9,993 nucleotides of DNA, from NCBI GenBank assembly GCA_937975745.1, contig CALJUK010000889.1:1-9993 (forward strand). The letters are read 5' to 3'. The position numbers and the translations under genes are program-made. Under the pieces are notes generated by a model, which was not told the origin of the DNA, ran no database searches, and saw only the letters and a program-made list of their open reading frames with translations. Origin of the DNA: an uncultured Planctomycetaceae bacterium. GTDB lineage: Bacteria; Planctomycetota; Planctomycetia; Planctomycetales; Planctomycetaceae. Numbering within the stretch: position 1 is the first letter of the stretch; every line of letters begins with the position of its first letter. Of this stretch, positions 1 to 6,635 are shown one piece after another.

Positions 1-616
1 CGGACTTCATGCCCTGTTCGAGCGGTCGTTCAAACAGCTTCGACATGTCCGGGCGGAACGGCTGATACGATGGTCCGAGGAACCCGGCCCGGGCACTGTT
101 TCGAACCAGAGGGCGCCCCTGCATCAAGTCCACAAACGTCGGGGCGACATCTTCCGGAGAACCCCACAGCCTGGACAGGACCGAGCCGACAACTGGCCAG
201 CCTCCCAGCGATTTCAGATCTTTCTCGCTGTATCCCGACTGGCATTGGAAGGCGTTGTGGGCACCGGCCGAACCGACAAGGCTTCGCACGAAAACGCAAC
301 GATCCGAGATTGTCGCCAGCTTGGGCAACAGTTCGCAAAGTTCGATTCCGGGGACATTCGTGGAAACGGGCACGAATTCACCGCGGATTTCGGCTGGCGC
401 ATCCGGCTTGAGGTCCCACATGTCCATCTGCGGCGGACCACCGTCAAGATGCAGAATCAGCAGCGATTTCCGGGACGACCCGATGCCGGCGGCTGCTTCC
501 GCACGCAGCAGATCAGCCAGCGTCATTCCCCCCAATGTGGCTACGCCAGCCGATAGGAAACTCCGGCGCGAGATGCCGTCGCAATGTCGGACAGTCTTGC
601 CCAGCAAACTCAGCAT
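1..616 (-). CDS. DUF1501 family exported protein, N-terminal part (cut by window edge)
   Basis: The first 205 residues are present; the C-terminal part lies beyond the left edge. DUF1501 proteins are secreted, sulfatase-like members of the alkaline phosphatase superfamily, very abundant in planctomycetes and usually paired with a DUF1549/DUF1553 cytochrome-like partner; their substrates are not established. Residues 11-30 read HCDGISRRSFLSAG followed by a hydrophobic stretch, which is a twin-arginine signal with RR at 17-18. Next come LHLDGGPPQMDMWDLKPDAP (56-74), the usual family block near the active site, and SAGAHNAFQ (116-124). The start at 616 is chosen because the family normally begins with this M-L-S/T-L-L-G sequence and GGAGAG lies 10 bases upstream. 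An in-frame ATG at 673 would add 19 residues but has no ribosome binding site. It is divergent from the ABC genes. The family call is secure; the individual role is unknown. Confidence 0.9.
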   Translation of the reverse strand, partial: MLSLLGKTVRHCDGISRRSFLSAGVATLGGMTLADLLRAEAAAGIGSSRKSLLILHLDGGPPQMDMWDLKPDAPAEIRGEFVPVSTNVPGIELCELLPKLATISDRCVFVRSLVGSAGAHNAFQCQSGYSEKDLKSLGGWPVVGSVLSRLWGSPEDVAPTFVDLMQGRPLVRNSARAGFLGPSYQPFRPDMSKLFERPLEQGMKS

Positions 617-711
617 CGTTTGGTTGCTCTCCGAGAGATTCGGCGGGATATCCACGAGAACGGGACCGGTCATTCTCAACGTATAAGCATCTCTGGATTC
701 GACATTCATTG

Positions 712-723
712 CAAGTCGACTTG
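712..723. repeat. 12-bp perfect palindrome in divergent intergenic region
   Basis: CAAGTCGACTTG is self-complementary over all 12 bases. It lies between the divergent starts of the DUF1501 gene (616) and the ABC ATPase gene (868), with its centre 25 bp from the centre of the longer palindrome at 734-751. It could be half of a paired operator. No regulator is identifiable. Confidence 0.45.
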
Positions 724-733
724 AACAAAACGG

Positions 734-751
734 GACTCCCGGCCGGGAGTC
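734..751. promoter_or_regulatory. 18-bp perfect palindrome, candidate operator
   Basis: GACTCCCGGCCGGGAGTC is perfectly self-complementary over 18 bases with no spacer, so it is better suited to a dimeric DNA-binding protein than to an RNA hairpin, which would need a loop. It sits in the 251-bp gap between the divergent DUF1501 and ABC exporter genes. No convincing -35/-10 pair was found around it on either strand, so which gene it would control is unknown. Confidence 0.45.
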
Positions 752-867
752 GGACCGCGTCGCTGGAAAACGAGTGCAGACGGGATGTTGCATTCGCGTG
801 GAAAGTCTCCAGAATGGTGGCATCGAGCCATTCACTTCTTTGTCGATTATTTCGGTCCCATCGCCCC

Positions 868-1704
868 ATGCCGGAACCCCCAATCTCCTCCAGTGCGCCG
901 AACGAAGCGACGTGTTCCGGATTGCGAATTCGCGAACTGACGAAGCGATTCCCTTCCCGCAGCGGAGATGTGATCGCGGTCGATCACGTTTCGTTTGATG
1001 TCAATCCGGGGGAAGTCTACGGCCTGCTCGGTCCCAACGGCGCCGGCAAAACAACCACACTGCGCATGTTGCTGGGGTTGCTCCCGCCCACCAGCGGTTA
1101 TTCCGAAGTTGCCGGATTCCGGTCGGCCGAGGATGCGGACGAAGTCAAACGACGGGTCGGCCTGGTCTCGGCGAATACGGGACTCTACTCGTGGCTGACG
1201 CCCCGCGAATACCTGCTGTTCTTCGCCGATTTGTACGGCGTCCCACCAGAGTTGGCTGCGGCGCGGCTGGAAGGCTTGAAACAGCGGTTCGCGTTGGAAG
1301 ACTTTCTGGACAGGCGATGTGCGTACTTGAGTACCGGGCAAAAACAGCGTGTCAATCTCGCGAGAGCCCTGATCCACTCCCCGCCGATCATGCTGCTCGA
1401 CGAACCGACACGCGGGCTCGATGTCCTTGGGAGTCACGCCATTTTCGAATATATCGCCGATCTTCGTTCACAAGGGAAAGCCATCATTGTCTGCACCCAT
1501 CGGCTGGACGAGGCGGCCCGCCTGTGTGATCGGTTCGGACTACTGAATCGCGGTCAGCTGCGAAACGAGGGAACATTGACCGAATTGCGACGCGAGTTTG
1601 AATGCGAGTCGCTGGCGGAAATGTTCCTCCGGATGATCGGCGCGGCCGACCCCAAATCCCATCCCGTCACATCGAGCCCGTTTCTGGCGGAAGGGGAGAC
1701 CTGA
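868..1704 (+). CDS. ABC transporter ATP-binding protein, NatA/CcmA type
   Basis: This is a 278-residue cytoplasmic ATPase that should power the exporter whose permease is encoded next. Walker A is GPNGAGKT (55-62), the signature LSTGQ is at 155-159, Walker B is IMLLDEP (174-180), the D-loop is GLD (183-185) and the switch histidine is H211. The Q-loop position is unusual: the stretch VSANTGLYSWLT (100-111) carries no glutamine, which I also associate with NatA-like ATPases. The start at 868 gives a normal lead into the first strand (LRIRELTKRF) but has no clear ribosome binding site. An in-frame ATG at 814, with GGAAAG about 8 bases upstream, would add 18 residues that do not look like the family. 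The stop overlaps the next start by one base (TGATG), so the two products are probably translationally coupled. The substrate is not predictable from sequence. Confidence 0.93.
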   Translation: MPEPPISSSAPNEATCSGLRIRELTKRFPSRSGDVIAVDHVSFDVNPGEVYGLLGPNGAGKTTTLRMLLGLLPPTSGYSEVAGFRSAEDADEVKRRVGLVSANTGLYSWLTPREYLLFFADLYGVPPELAAARLEGLKQRFALEDFLDRRCAYLSTGQKQRVNLARALIHSPPIMLLDEPTRGLDVLGSHAIFEYIADLRSQGKAIIVCTHRLDEAARLCDRFGLLNRGQLRNEGTLTELRREFECESLAEMFLRMIGAADPKSHPVTSSPFLAEGET

Positions 1705-3920
1705 TGCCACTCGGCCCCAACCTCGACGAACAGGCCGCGCATTCCCCAATCGAGTCGGCAGCCATTCCCGGCTTGCCCCGATTGGCTCGTCTGGCTCGAA
1801 AGGAACTCCGCGAAACACTCCGCGACCGGCGTGTTGTGTTGACTCTGATTCTCATGCCGGCGCTCGTCTATCCGTTGCTGAGCGTCGCGTTTCAAAGAGT
1901 TCTATTTTCATCCGGAGGAGCGGCCGAGCAGACCACCTATTCCGTCGGCGTTTCACCAGGCGACTTCGCGCCCATCGCCGAACGGCTGTTGCGAGATGGA
2001 GCTCGTCGACTTCGCCAGCAGGCTGATCTACCTGCGGAAGAAGGTGACGCTGCGGTAGAGAAGCTGCCATCCGCGATTCGCCAACCGTCATTACATCGGC
2101 GGGCGCTCGAAGCGGACATTCTGAAACTTCGGTTGTTCGAGGTCGACGACCTGGACCGGTCGGTCGCTGAACTGGCGTTGGATGCCGGGCTGCGTGTCCG
2201 CGCGGACACGTCGGTTGGTCGACTGCCCAACGGCGACTGGCCGCTTCATATCGAGATCGTGTATCGGCCGAATTCGACGACGAGTCAGAATGTTCGCCGG
2301 TCGCTCGAACGGCGTCTGCAGGCGGTCGATCAGGCGTACTTTCAAAACCGATTGCAGGCGATCGACAAGAACGCGGCCTCCCCGGCTGTTGTGGAGTCCT
2401 TCCCAGTGGAAGAGTCGGGGGGAGCCCATTTCTCGCTGGCAACGCTGGTCCCCTTGATCCTGATTCTGATGACGGGAACAGGCGCTGTTTATCCGGCGAT
2501 TGACCTGACCGCTGGAGAGCGGGAGCGGGGAACACTGGAAACGCTGATTGCGGCCCCGATCCCACGATTAGGAATTCTGATTGCCAAGTACATCGCCGTT
2601 CTGACCGTCGCGTTGCTCACGGCGGTTGTCAACCTGACGGCGATGGTCATCACCTTCTATGCGACGGGTGTGGGAACGGCATTGCTGGGAGATTCGGGCC
2701 TGAGTCTGCGTGTGGTCGGACAGATTCTGGCATTGATCGTCGTCTTTGCCGCCTTCTTCTCCGGCGTCCTGTTGATGCTGACCAGTTTCGCCCGCAGCTT
2801 CAAAGAAGCCCAGGCCTATCTAATTCCGCTGGTTCTGGCCGCGTTGGCGCCGGGAGTGATGACTCTGCTGCCAGGCTTCGAGTCGAACATCGTCTTTGCG
2901 GTACTGCCGCTGATCAATCTTGTGCTGCTGGCCCGCGACCTGCTTGAAGGAGGCAGCTCGCCACTCCTGACTTTGGCGACGCTCGTTTCGACCGTATTGT
3001 ACACTCTACTGGCGCTGAGCGTGGCGGCAAAAGTCTTCGGGACGGATGCCATCTTGTACGGTAGCGAAGGGGAGTGGTCGGACATCTGGCAGCGTCCGGC
3101 GGTCCGTCGACCGGCTCCGACGACCGCGATGGCCCTGCTGTTGCTGGTTGTGCTGTTTCCGATCTTTACGATTGTCAGCAGCCTGCTCGGACAGCTTCCT
3201 GCCGACGATGTCAAATTCAAACTGATTCTCAGCGCCGCGATCAGTATTGCGATCTTTATCGGCTTGCCCTGGGGCTTTGCCCGTTGGCAACGGATCGACG
3301 GGAAGAGCGGTTTCCAGCTGCGTCCGGCCCGTTTCACTGTGTTTCTGGGGGCGGCCATTCTGGGAGGATCGCTGTGGGTTTTCGCCTACGAACTCACTGT
3401 CTGGTTGCTCCCGGTCAGCATCGAGCGACTGGCCGAACTGACGCGAGACGTCCTGCCACAATTCCGCAGCGTCCCGTTGTCGGTCAAGCTGGTCTGCGTC
3501 GCGCTCGTGCCGGCCGTGACCGAGGAGTTCTTTTTCCGGGGTTATCTCCTGAACGGACTCCGGTCGACGCTCCGCTCTCGGGAAGCCCTTCTGGCGTCGG
3601 CGTTCCTGTTCGGACTCTTCCACGTTCTCGTCCAGGGGTCGTTGTTTCTGGAACGTCTCCTCCCGAGCACCTTTATGGGGCTGGTGTTGGGGTGGATCTG
3701 CCTGCGGTCGGGAAGCGTCTTCCCGGGAATGCTGCTGCACGTGCTGCACAACGGGCTGTTCATGATTCTCTCGACGCGAACTGACTCGGACGAGTCAGCC
3801 GGCGAGATTGCCGAATCGCTGCATATGCCGATCAGCTGGATGGTCGTCGCGGCCGTCGCCGTTGCGGCGGGACTCTCGCTGGTCGTGATCGGTACAAAAA
3901 ACGAGCGGACCCGGGAATGA
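1704..3920 (+). CDS. NatB-type ABC permease fused to CPBP intramembrane metalloprotease
   Basis: The 738-residue membrane protein has two parts. Residues 1 to about 445 are an ABC-2/NatB permease: a first membrane segment (about 44-66), an extracytoplasmic domain (about 70-240), then roughly six hydrophobic segments, with the family motif GERERGTLETLIAAP at 271-285 after the second. Residues about 475-738 form a further membrane block containing a complete CPBP (CAAX protease and bacteriocin-processing) domain: EExxxR at 607-612 (EEFFFR), FGLFH with H640, and HxxxN at H679/N683. All catalytic positions are intact. The start at 1704 is fixed by GGGGAG just upstream and by the TGATG overlap with the ATPase gene. 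The likely role is export, with the protease acting on a membrane substrate or on the exported cargo, which is inference. This fused architecture has, to my knowledge, been seen in other genomes, but its function is unknown. The stop codon lies in the loop of the terminator of the convergent gene. Confidence 0.92.
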   Translation: MPLGPNLDEQAAHSPIESAAIPGLPRLARLARKELRETLRDRRVVLTLILMPALVYPLLSVAFQRVLFSSGGAAEQTTYSVGVSPGDFAPIAERLLRDGARRLRQQADLPAEEGDAAVEKLPSAIRQPSLHRRALEADILKLRLFEVDDLDRSVAELALDAGLRVRADTSVGRLPNGDWPLHIEIVYRPNSTTSQNVRRSLERRLQAVDQAYFQNRLQAIDKNAASPAVVESFPVEESGGAHFSLATLVPLILILMTGTGAVYPAIDLTAGERERGTLETLIAAPIPRLGILIAKYIAVLTVALLTAVVNLTAMVITFYATGVGTALLGDSGLSLRVVGQILALIVVFAAFFSGVLLMLTSFARSFKEAQAYLIPLVLAALAPGVMTLLPGFESNIVFAVLPLINLVLLARDLLEGGSSPLLTLATLVSTVLYTLLALSVAAKVFGTDAILYGSEGEWSDIWQRPAVRRPAPTTAMALLLLVVLFPIFTIVSSLLGQLPADDVKFKLILSAAISIAIFIGLPWGFARWQRIDGKSGFQLRPARFTVFLGAAILGGSLWVFAYELTVWLLPVSIERLAELTRDVLPQFRSVPLSVKLVCVALVPAVTEEFFFRGYLLNGLRSTLRSREALLASAFLFGLFHVLVQGSLFLERLLPSTFMGLVLGWICLRSGSVFPGMLLHVLHNGLFMILSTRTDSDESAGEIAESLHMPISWMVVAAVAVAAGLSLVVIGTKNERTRE

Positions 3921-3934
3921 CCGCAGGTCCGCTC
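3896..3934 (-). terminator. Rho-independent terminator of the minus-strand aroC-to-dksA-like cluster
   Basis: Read on the minus strand, a 9-bp perfect stem (GAGCGGACC at 3934-3926 pairing with GGTCCGCTC at 3911-3903) is followed by G and six T residues (3901-3896). CGG/CCG can extend pairing into the 14-base loop. It lies 89 bases beyond the DksA-like stop. It is embedded in the last codons of the convergent permease gene, whose TGA (3918-3920) falls in the loop. On the plus strand the stem is followed only by CGTTTG, so termination that way is doubtful. Confidence 0.8.
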
Positions 3935-4022
3935 CGTTTGAGTTCGACTGATTTTGCAGCAACGACATCCGCGATGCCGGGGTATCATCCCGCAGAGCCG
4001 AGACTGCCATCGCTGCTTCTTC

Positions 4023-4379
4023 TTATCGGCTGCTTTCCAACTGCGAGGCGTACTCGATGCAGTACGGCGTCCAGGGGATGGCATCCAGTCGTGCCTTGGG
4101 AATTTTTTGCCCACTACCAACACAGACGCCAAAGGTCCCGTCAGCAATCCGCTTCAGTGCCGCGTCGATGAGATTGAGTGTCTCGCCGTCGCACTGGGTC
4201 AGGCTGAGTGCCAACTCCTGATCACAGACTTCGCTGCCGGCATCTGCCACATCGGCCGGGGCACCGTCTTTGCGCCCGTCGCTGAAGGCATCATCCAGAA
4301 TCGATGTCACGTCACCCCGCAGCCGGGCTCGGATTGTCAGCAGGTTTCGCTTGTAGCGATCCAATTCGGTTTGCCTCAT
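4023..4379 (-). CDS. DksA/TraR-family protein with degenerate zinc finger
   Basis: This 118-residue protein resembles DksA/TraR regulators, which enter the RNA polymerase secondary channel and alter promoter response with or without ppGpp. Residues 1-80 look like the helical hairpin, with an acidic tip DVADA (43-47). The C-terminal block GTFGVCVGSGQKIPKARLDAIP (81-102) is diagnostic of the family. The four-cysteine zinc site is broken: the first pair is C86-V-G-S89 and the second C107-I-E-Y110, so only two of four ligands remain. Some DksA homologues work without zinc, so function need not be lost. The start is supported by GAGGGA 5 bases before the ATG. It is the last gene of a minus-strand cluster, 105 bases after a small membrane protein gene, and is followed by a clear terminator. 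The target promoters are unknown. Confidence 0.85.
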   Translation of the reverse strand: MRQTELDRYKRNLLTIRARLRGDVTSILDDAFSDGRKDGAPADVADAGSEVCDQELALSLTQCDGETLNLIDAALKRIADGTFGVCVGSGQKIPKARLDAIPWTPYCIEYASQLESSR

Positions 4380-4484
4380 TCTTGTCCCTCGTCTGGATGG
4401 CTTCTATGCAGTACGGACCAACCGTCAAGCAACGTCGACAAACCTGGTGCCCTGAATGGACGTGCCCCCTGGAATCCCAGATTG

Positions 4485-4670
4485 TCAACAACCGTCGACG
4501 GCCAGACCAAGCGCGTCGGAACAGACTGCACACTGATCATCGCAACAGAGTCCGCTTTCCGGTTCGCAACTCGTCTCTCCGAGAAATCGAACGAGAATTG
4601 GAACATAAAACAGGACTGCAATCCAGCAGGTCAATTGCTGCGAGGTCCAGTTCCGGCCAAAATCTGGCAT
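4485..4670 (-). CDS. Hypothetical 61-residue single-TM, cysteine-rich small protein
   Basis: I recognise no family. The main support is a full AGGAGG (4681-4676) exactly 5 bases before the ATG, one of the best ribosome binding sites in the window. Residues 13-31 (LTCWIAVLFYVPILVRFLG) would form one membrane helix. The tail then holds C35, C42, C43, C47, C50 and a C-terminal C61, including the pattern CCxxxCxxC, which could bind metal or form disulfides. The same frame is open upstream to an ATG at 4805, but that start has no ribosome binding site and overlaps the YjbQ-like gene. A TATACT hexamer (minus strand, 4775-4770) could be a -10 element, without a convincing -35. It lies between the YjbQ-like and DksA-like genes on the same strand. 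It may instead be a chance frame in a spacer. Confidence 0.4.
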   Translation of the reverse strand: MPDFGRNWTSQQLTCWIAVLFYVPILVRFLGETSCEPESGLCCDDQCAVCSDALGLAVDGC

Positions 4671-4675
4671 TGCGT

Positions 4676-4681
4676 CCTCCT
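4676..4681 (-). promoter_or_regulatory. Strong Shine-Dalgarno AGGAGG deciding the start of the small protein
   Basis: On the minus strand AGGAGG is followed by ACGCA and the ATG at 4670-4668. It is the reason for choosing this start over the ATG at 4805 and for believing that this frame is translated. Confidence 0.5.
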
Positions 4682-4788
4682 CTTCCCAATCCGTGGAGAG
4701 CCACATCTTCAGACGCAACATCCTACCTGGACAACTTTTACGCCCCAAAACAGCCAAAGAGCGCACAACAGTATATTCTGCAGCACTC

Positions 4789-5214
4789 TCAACAACTTTC
4801 ACCATGGACGGTCACAATGAGCGATCGCCCGCCAGCCCGATTGCGATGTTCACACAGATAAATTCCCTGCCAGGTCCCGAGGGCCAGGCGACCGTCACGA
4901 ATGGGAATCGACACCGAACTCCCCAGCATGGACGCCTTCACGTGAGCCGGCATGTCGTCGGGACCTTCGCACGTGTGGCGATACGGGAAGTCTTCCGGCG
5001 CGATGGCATTGAACGAACTCTCCAGATCGAGAGGGACGTCCGGATCGGCGTTCTCGTTGATCGTTAGCGATGCCGAGGTGTGCTGAATGAAGACGTGCAG
5101 CAGGCCGGCGCGAATGTCGTCCAACTCGGGCAGGGCATTTTCGACGTGGTCGGTGATCAGGTGAAAACCGCGGCTCATTGCCGGCAGACGTAATTGTTTT
5201 TGGATCCAGGCCAT
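4789..5214 (-). CDS. yjbQ: YjbQ/UPF0047 family protein (secondary thiamine-phosphate synthase type)
   Basis: The 141-residue soluble protein matches the small YjbQ (UPF0047) family over its full length. Recognisable blocks are HTSASLTINENADPDV (45-60), FPYRHTCEGPDDMPAHVK (76-93) and IPIRDGRLALGTWQGIYL (103-120), ending in CEHR (121-124). Conserved histidines H45, H80, H91 and H123 with D57 and E83 are candidates for the pocket residues. Escherichia coli YjbQ can replace thiamine-phosphate synthase weakly when overproduced, hence the usual product name, but the physiological role remains unclear. The start at 5214 gives the normal family length; AGGA lies 8 bases upstream. The open frame continues about 70 codons further upstream into the aroC gene, with no family resemblance. 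It is 110 bases downstream of aroC on the same strand, with no terminator between, so co-transcription is likely. Confidence 0.93.
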   Translation of the reverse strand: MAWIQKQLRLPAMSRGFHLITDHVENALPELDDIRAGLLHVFIQHTSASLTINENADPDVPLDLESSFNAIAPEDFPYRHTCEGPDDMPAHVKASMLGSSVSIPIRDGRLALGTWQGIYLCEHRNRAGGRSLIVTVHGESC

Positions 5215-5324
5215 GACGACGGTCCTAACTGCAAAGTGTCTCCGGCTGGATGACCAAGCGGTATGTGGGGCGGTCACACGGTTGCGGAGGCGTCCACGAA
5301 CAACCAGGCGGCAGCGAAGCCAAG

Positions 5325-6458
5325 TCAACCCAGACCTTCTCCACACTGAGCGCGGTAGCGCAGCAGGTGGTCGGCCAGGACGATGGCCACCATCGCTTCC
5401 GCCATGGGGATAAACCGGGGAAGCAGGCACGGGTCGTGTCGCCCCCGCGTCTGAATGGTCGTCGGTTCGCCGGTGTCGGTGACCGTCTCTTGCGGGATTG
5501 GCAGACTGCTGGTCGGCTTCACTGCAGCTCGCAGCACGATTGGCAGCCCGCTGCTGATTCCCCCCAGCATTCCACCGTGCCGATTGGTCCGGGTGGTGAT
5601 GTGGCGCTGTGTCCCCTGCTCCGTCGGCTCGGAAACGAACAAGTCGTTGTGTTCGCTTCCCCGCATTGTTGTGCAGCCGAAACCGATGCCGTACTCAACT
5701 CCCAGAACGGCGGGCAGGCTGAACAGAGCCTTCGCCAGGTCAGCCTTCAGTTTATCGAAGACTGGTTCACCGAGGCCGGCCGGAATTCCGGTCGCTACGA
5801 TCTCGGCCGCGCCGCCGATCGAGTCCCCTTCCTTTCGAACGGACTCAATCAACGTGACCATTTTCTCGGCGGCAGCATAATCCGGACAGCGAACGATGTT
5901 CGGTGCCCCATCCGGAAGTGTTTCGACTGCATTCTGGGTGATGGCGGCGGGATCGGCGATCTGGGCGTGAATGTTGCCAACCTGGACAACGTACCCGCAG
6001 ACAGTCGCATGACAGGCGGCATGCAGCAGTTTCTTGGCGACGACACCGGCTGCAACGCGGGCTGTCGTCTCCCGGGCACTCGATCGACCACCGCCTCGGT
6101 AGTCCCTGAAGCCGAACTTGGCGTCGAAAGTGTAGTCGGCGTGGCCCGGGCGGTACTTGTGTTGGATGTCTGCGTAGTCACGGCTCCGTTGGTCCTGATT
6201 GCGGATCAGGATCGCCAGACTGGTTCCCGTGGTCTTTCCCTCGAACACACCGGAGAGGATTTCCGGTTCGTCCGCTTCCTGCCGCTGTGTCACAATATGG
6301 CTTTGCCCGGGCCGACGTCGGCGCAGATCCCCCTGCAAGTCTTCCACCGAGAGAGAGATTCCCGGCGGAACACCATCGATAATCACGACATTCCCCGGTC
6401 CGTGACTTTCACCGGCTGTCGTAATCCGAAACAATTGTCCGAACGAGTTGCCTGCCAT
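5325..6458 (-). CDS. aroC: Chorismate synthase
   Basis: AroC converts 5-enolpyruvylshikimate-3-phosphate to chorismate, the last step of the shikimate pathway, using reduced FMN. The 377-residue length is normal. Family signatures are all present: GNSFGQLFRITTAGESHG near the N-terminus (3-20, with the catalytic H19), the arginine-rich RRRRPGQS (46-53), KYRPGHADYT (101-110, second catalytic H106), the signature RGGGRSSARET (121-131), and RHDPC (340-344). The start at 6458 gives the standard M-x-G-N-S-F-G opening. There is no Shine-Dalgarno; instead a promoter-like GTGACA-N16-TACAAT ends 7 bases before the ATG, suggesting a leaderless mRNA. It appears to head a minus-strand cluster with the YjbQ-like gene, a small protein and a DksA-like gene, closed by the terminator at 3896-3934. 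Confidence 0.98.
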   Translation of the reverse strand: MAGNSFGQLFRITTAGESHGPGNVVIIDGVPPGISLSVEDLQGDLRRRRPGQSHIVTQRQEADEPEILSGVFEGKTTGTSLAILIRNQDQRSRDYADIQHKYRPGHADYTFDAKFGFRDYRGGGRSSARETTARVAAGVVAKKLLHAACHATVCGYVVQVGNIHAQIADPAAITQNAVETLPDGAPNIVRCPDYAAAEKMVTLIESVRKEGDSIGGAAEIVATGIPAGLGEPVFDKLKADLAKALFSLPAVLGVEYGIGFGCTTMRGSEHNDLFVSEPTEQGTQRHITTRTNRHGGMLGGISSGLPIVLRAAVKPTSSLPIPQETVTDTGEPTTIQTRGRHDPCLLPRFIPMAEAMVAIVLADHLLRYRAQCGEGLG

Positions 6459-6465
6459 ACTTGAG

Positions 6466-6493
6466 ATTGTACCGGCGAGTCCGGCGATGTCAC
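6466..6493 (-). promoter_or_regulatory. Candidate sigma-70 promoter of aroC, probably leaderless
   Basis: On the minus strand GTGACA (6493-6488) and TACAAT (6471-6466) are separated by 16 bases, each matching the consensus at 5 of 6 positions. The -10 element ends 7 bases before the aroC ATG, which would put transcription start at or within a few bases of that ATG. This fits the absence of a ribosome binding site. It is a prediction from hexamer matching. Confidence 0.55.
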
Positions 6494-6540
6494 CGCTCGC
6501 GGGCCCTTCGGGCAGAGATTTCTCGGTCGGCGAATCGGCC

Positions 6541-6564
6541 CGTCAACGGTTGTAACGCTTGACG
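6541..6564. repeat. Inverted repeat in the aroC/DUF1614 divergent gap
   Basis: CGTCAA (6541-6546) and TTGACG (6559-6564) form a 6-bp inverted repeat with a 12-base spacer; nearby C-rich and G-rich bases may extend it with a bulge. The right arm is also a -35-like TTGACG on the plus strand, but the hexamer 17 bases downstream (CTATCG) is poor. It may be an operator or a promoter part for the DUF1614 gene, or chance. Confidence 0.2.
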
Positions 6565-6635
6565 GCGGGCTCATCCCCGGGCTATCGCCACCAAATTCGC
6601 TACGACACCCGCCCGTCCTGCAAGGCTTTCGATTC

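Noticed and set aside
535..867. N-terminal extension of the ABC ATPase upstream of 868
   Set aside because: The frame is open, but the added residues overlap the divergent DUF1501 gene, show no ABC similarity, and would push Walker A far beyond its usual position.
3074..3784. Plus-strand frame of 236 codons inside the permease-protease gene
   Set aside because: It is a shifted reading of a region where the main frame carries all three CPBP catalytic motifs. There is no sign of a frameshift.
3954..4861. Two overlapping plus-strand frames of 288 and 185 codons
   Set aside because: They run antisense to the DksA-like gene and the small protein gene, have no ribosome binding site, and read as low-information sequence rich in S, R and P.
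5250..6464. Plus-strand open frame of 404 codons
   Set aside because: It lies antisense to the unmistakable chorismate synthase gene over almost its whole length, and the translation resembles no protein.
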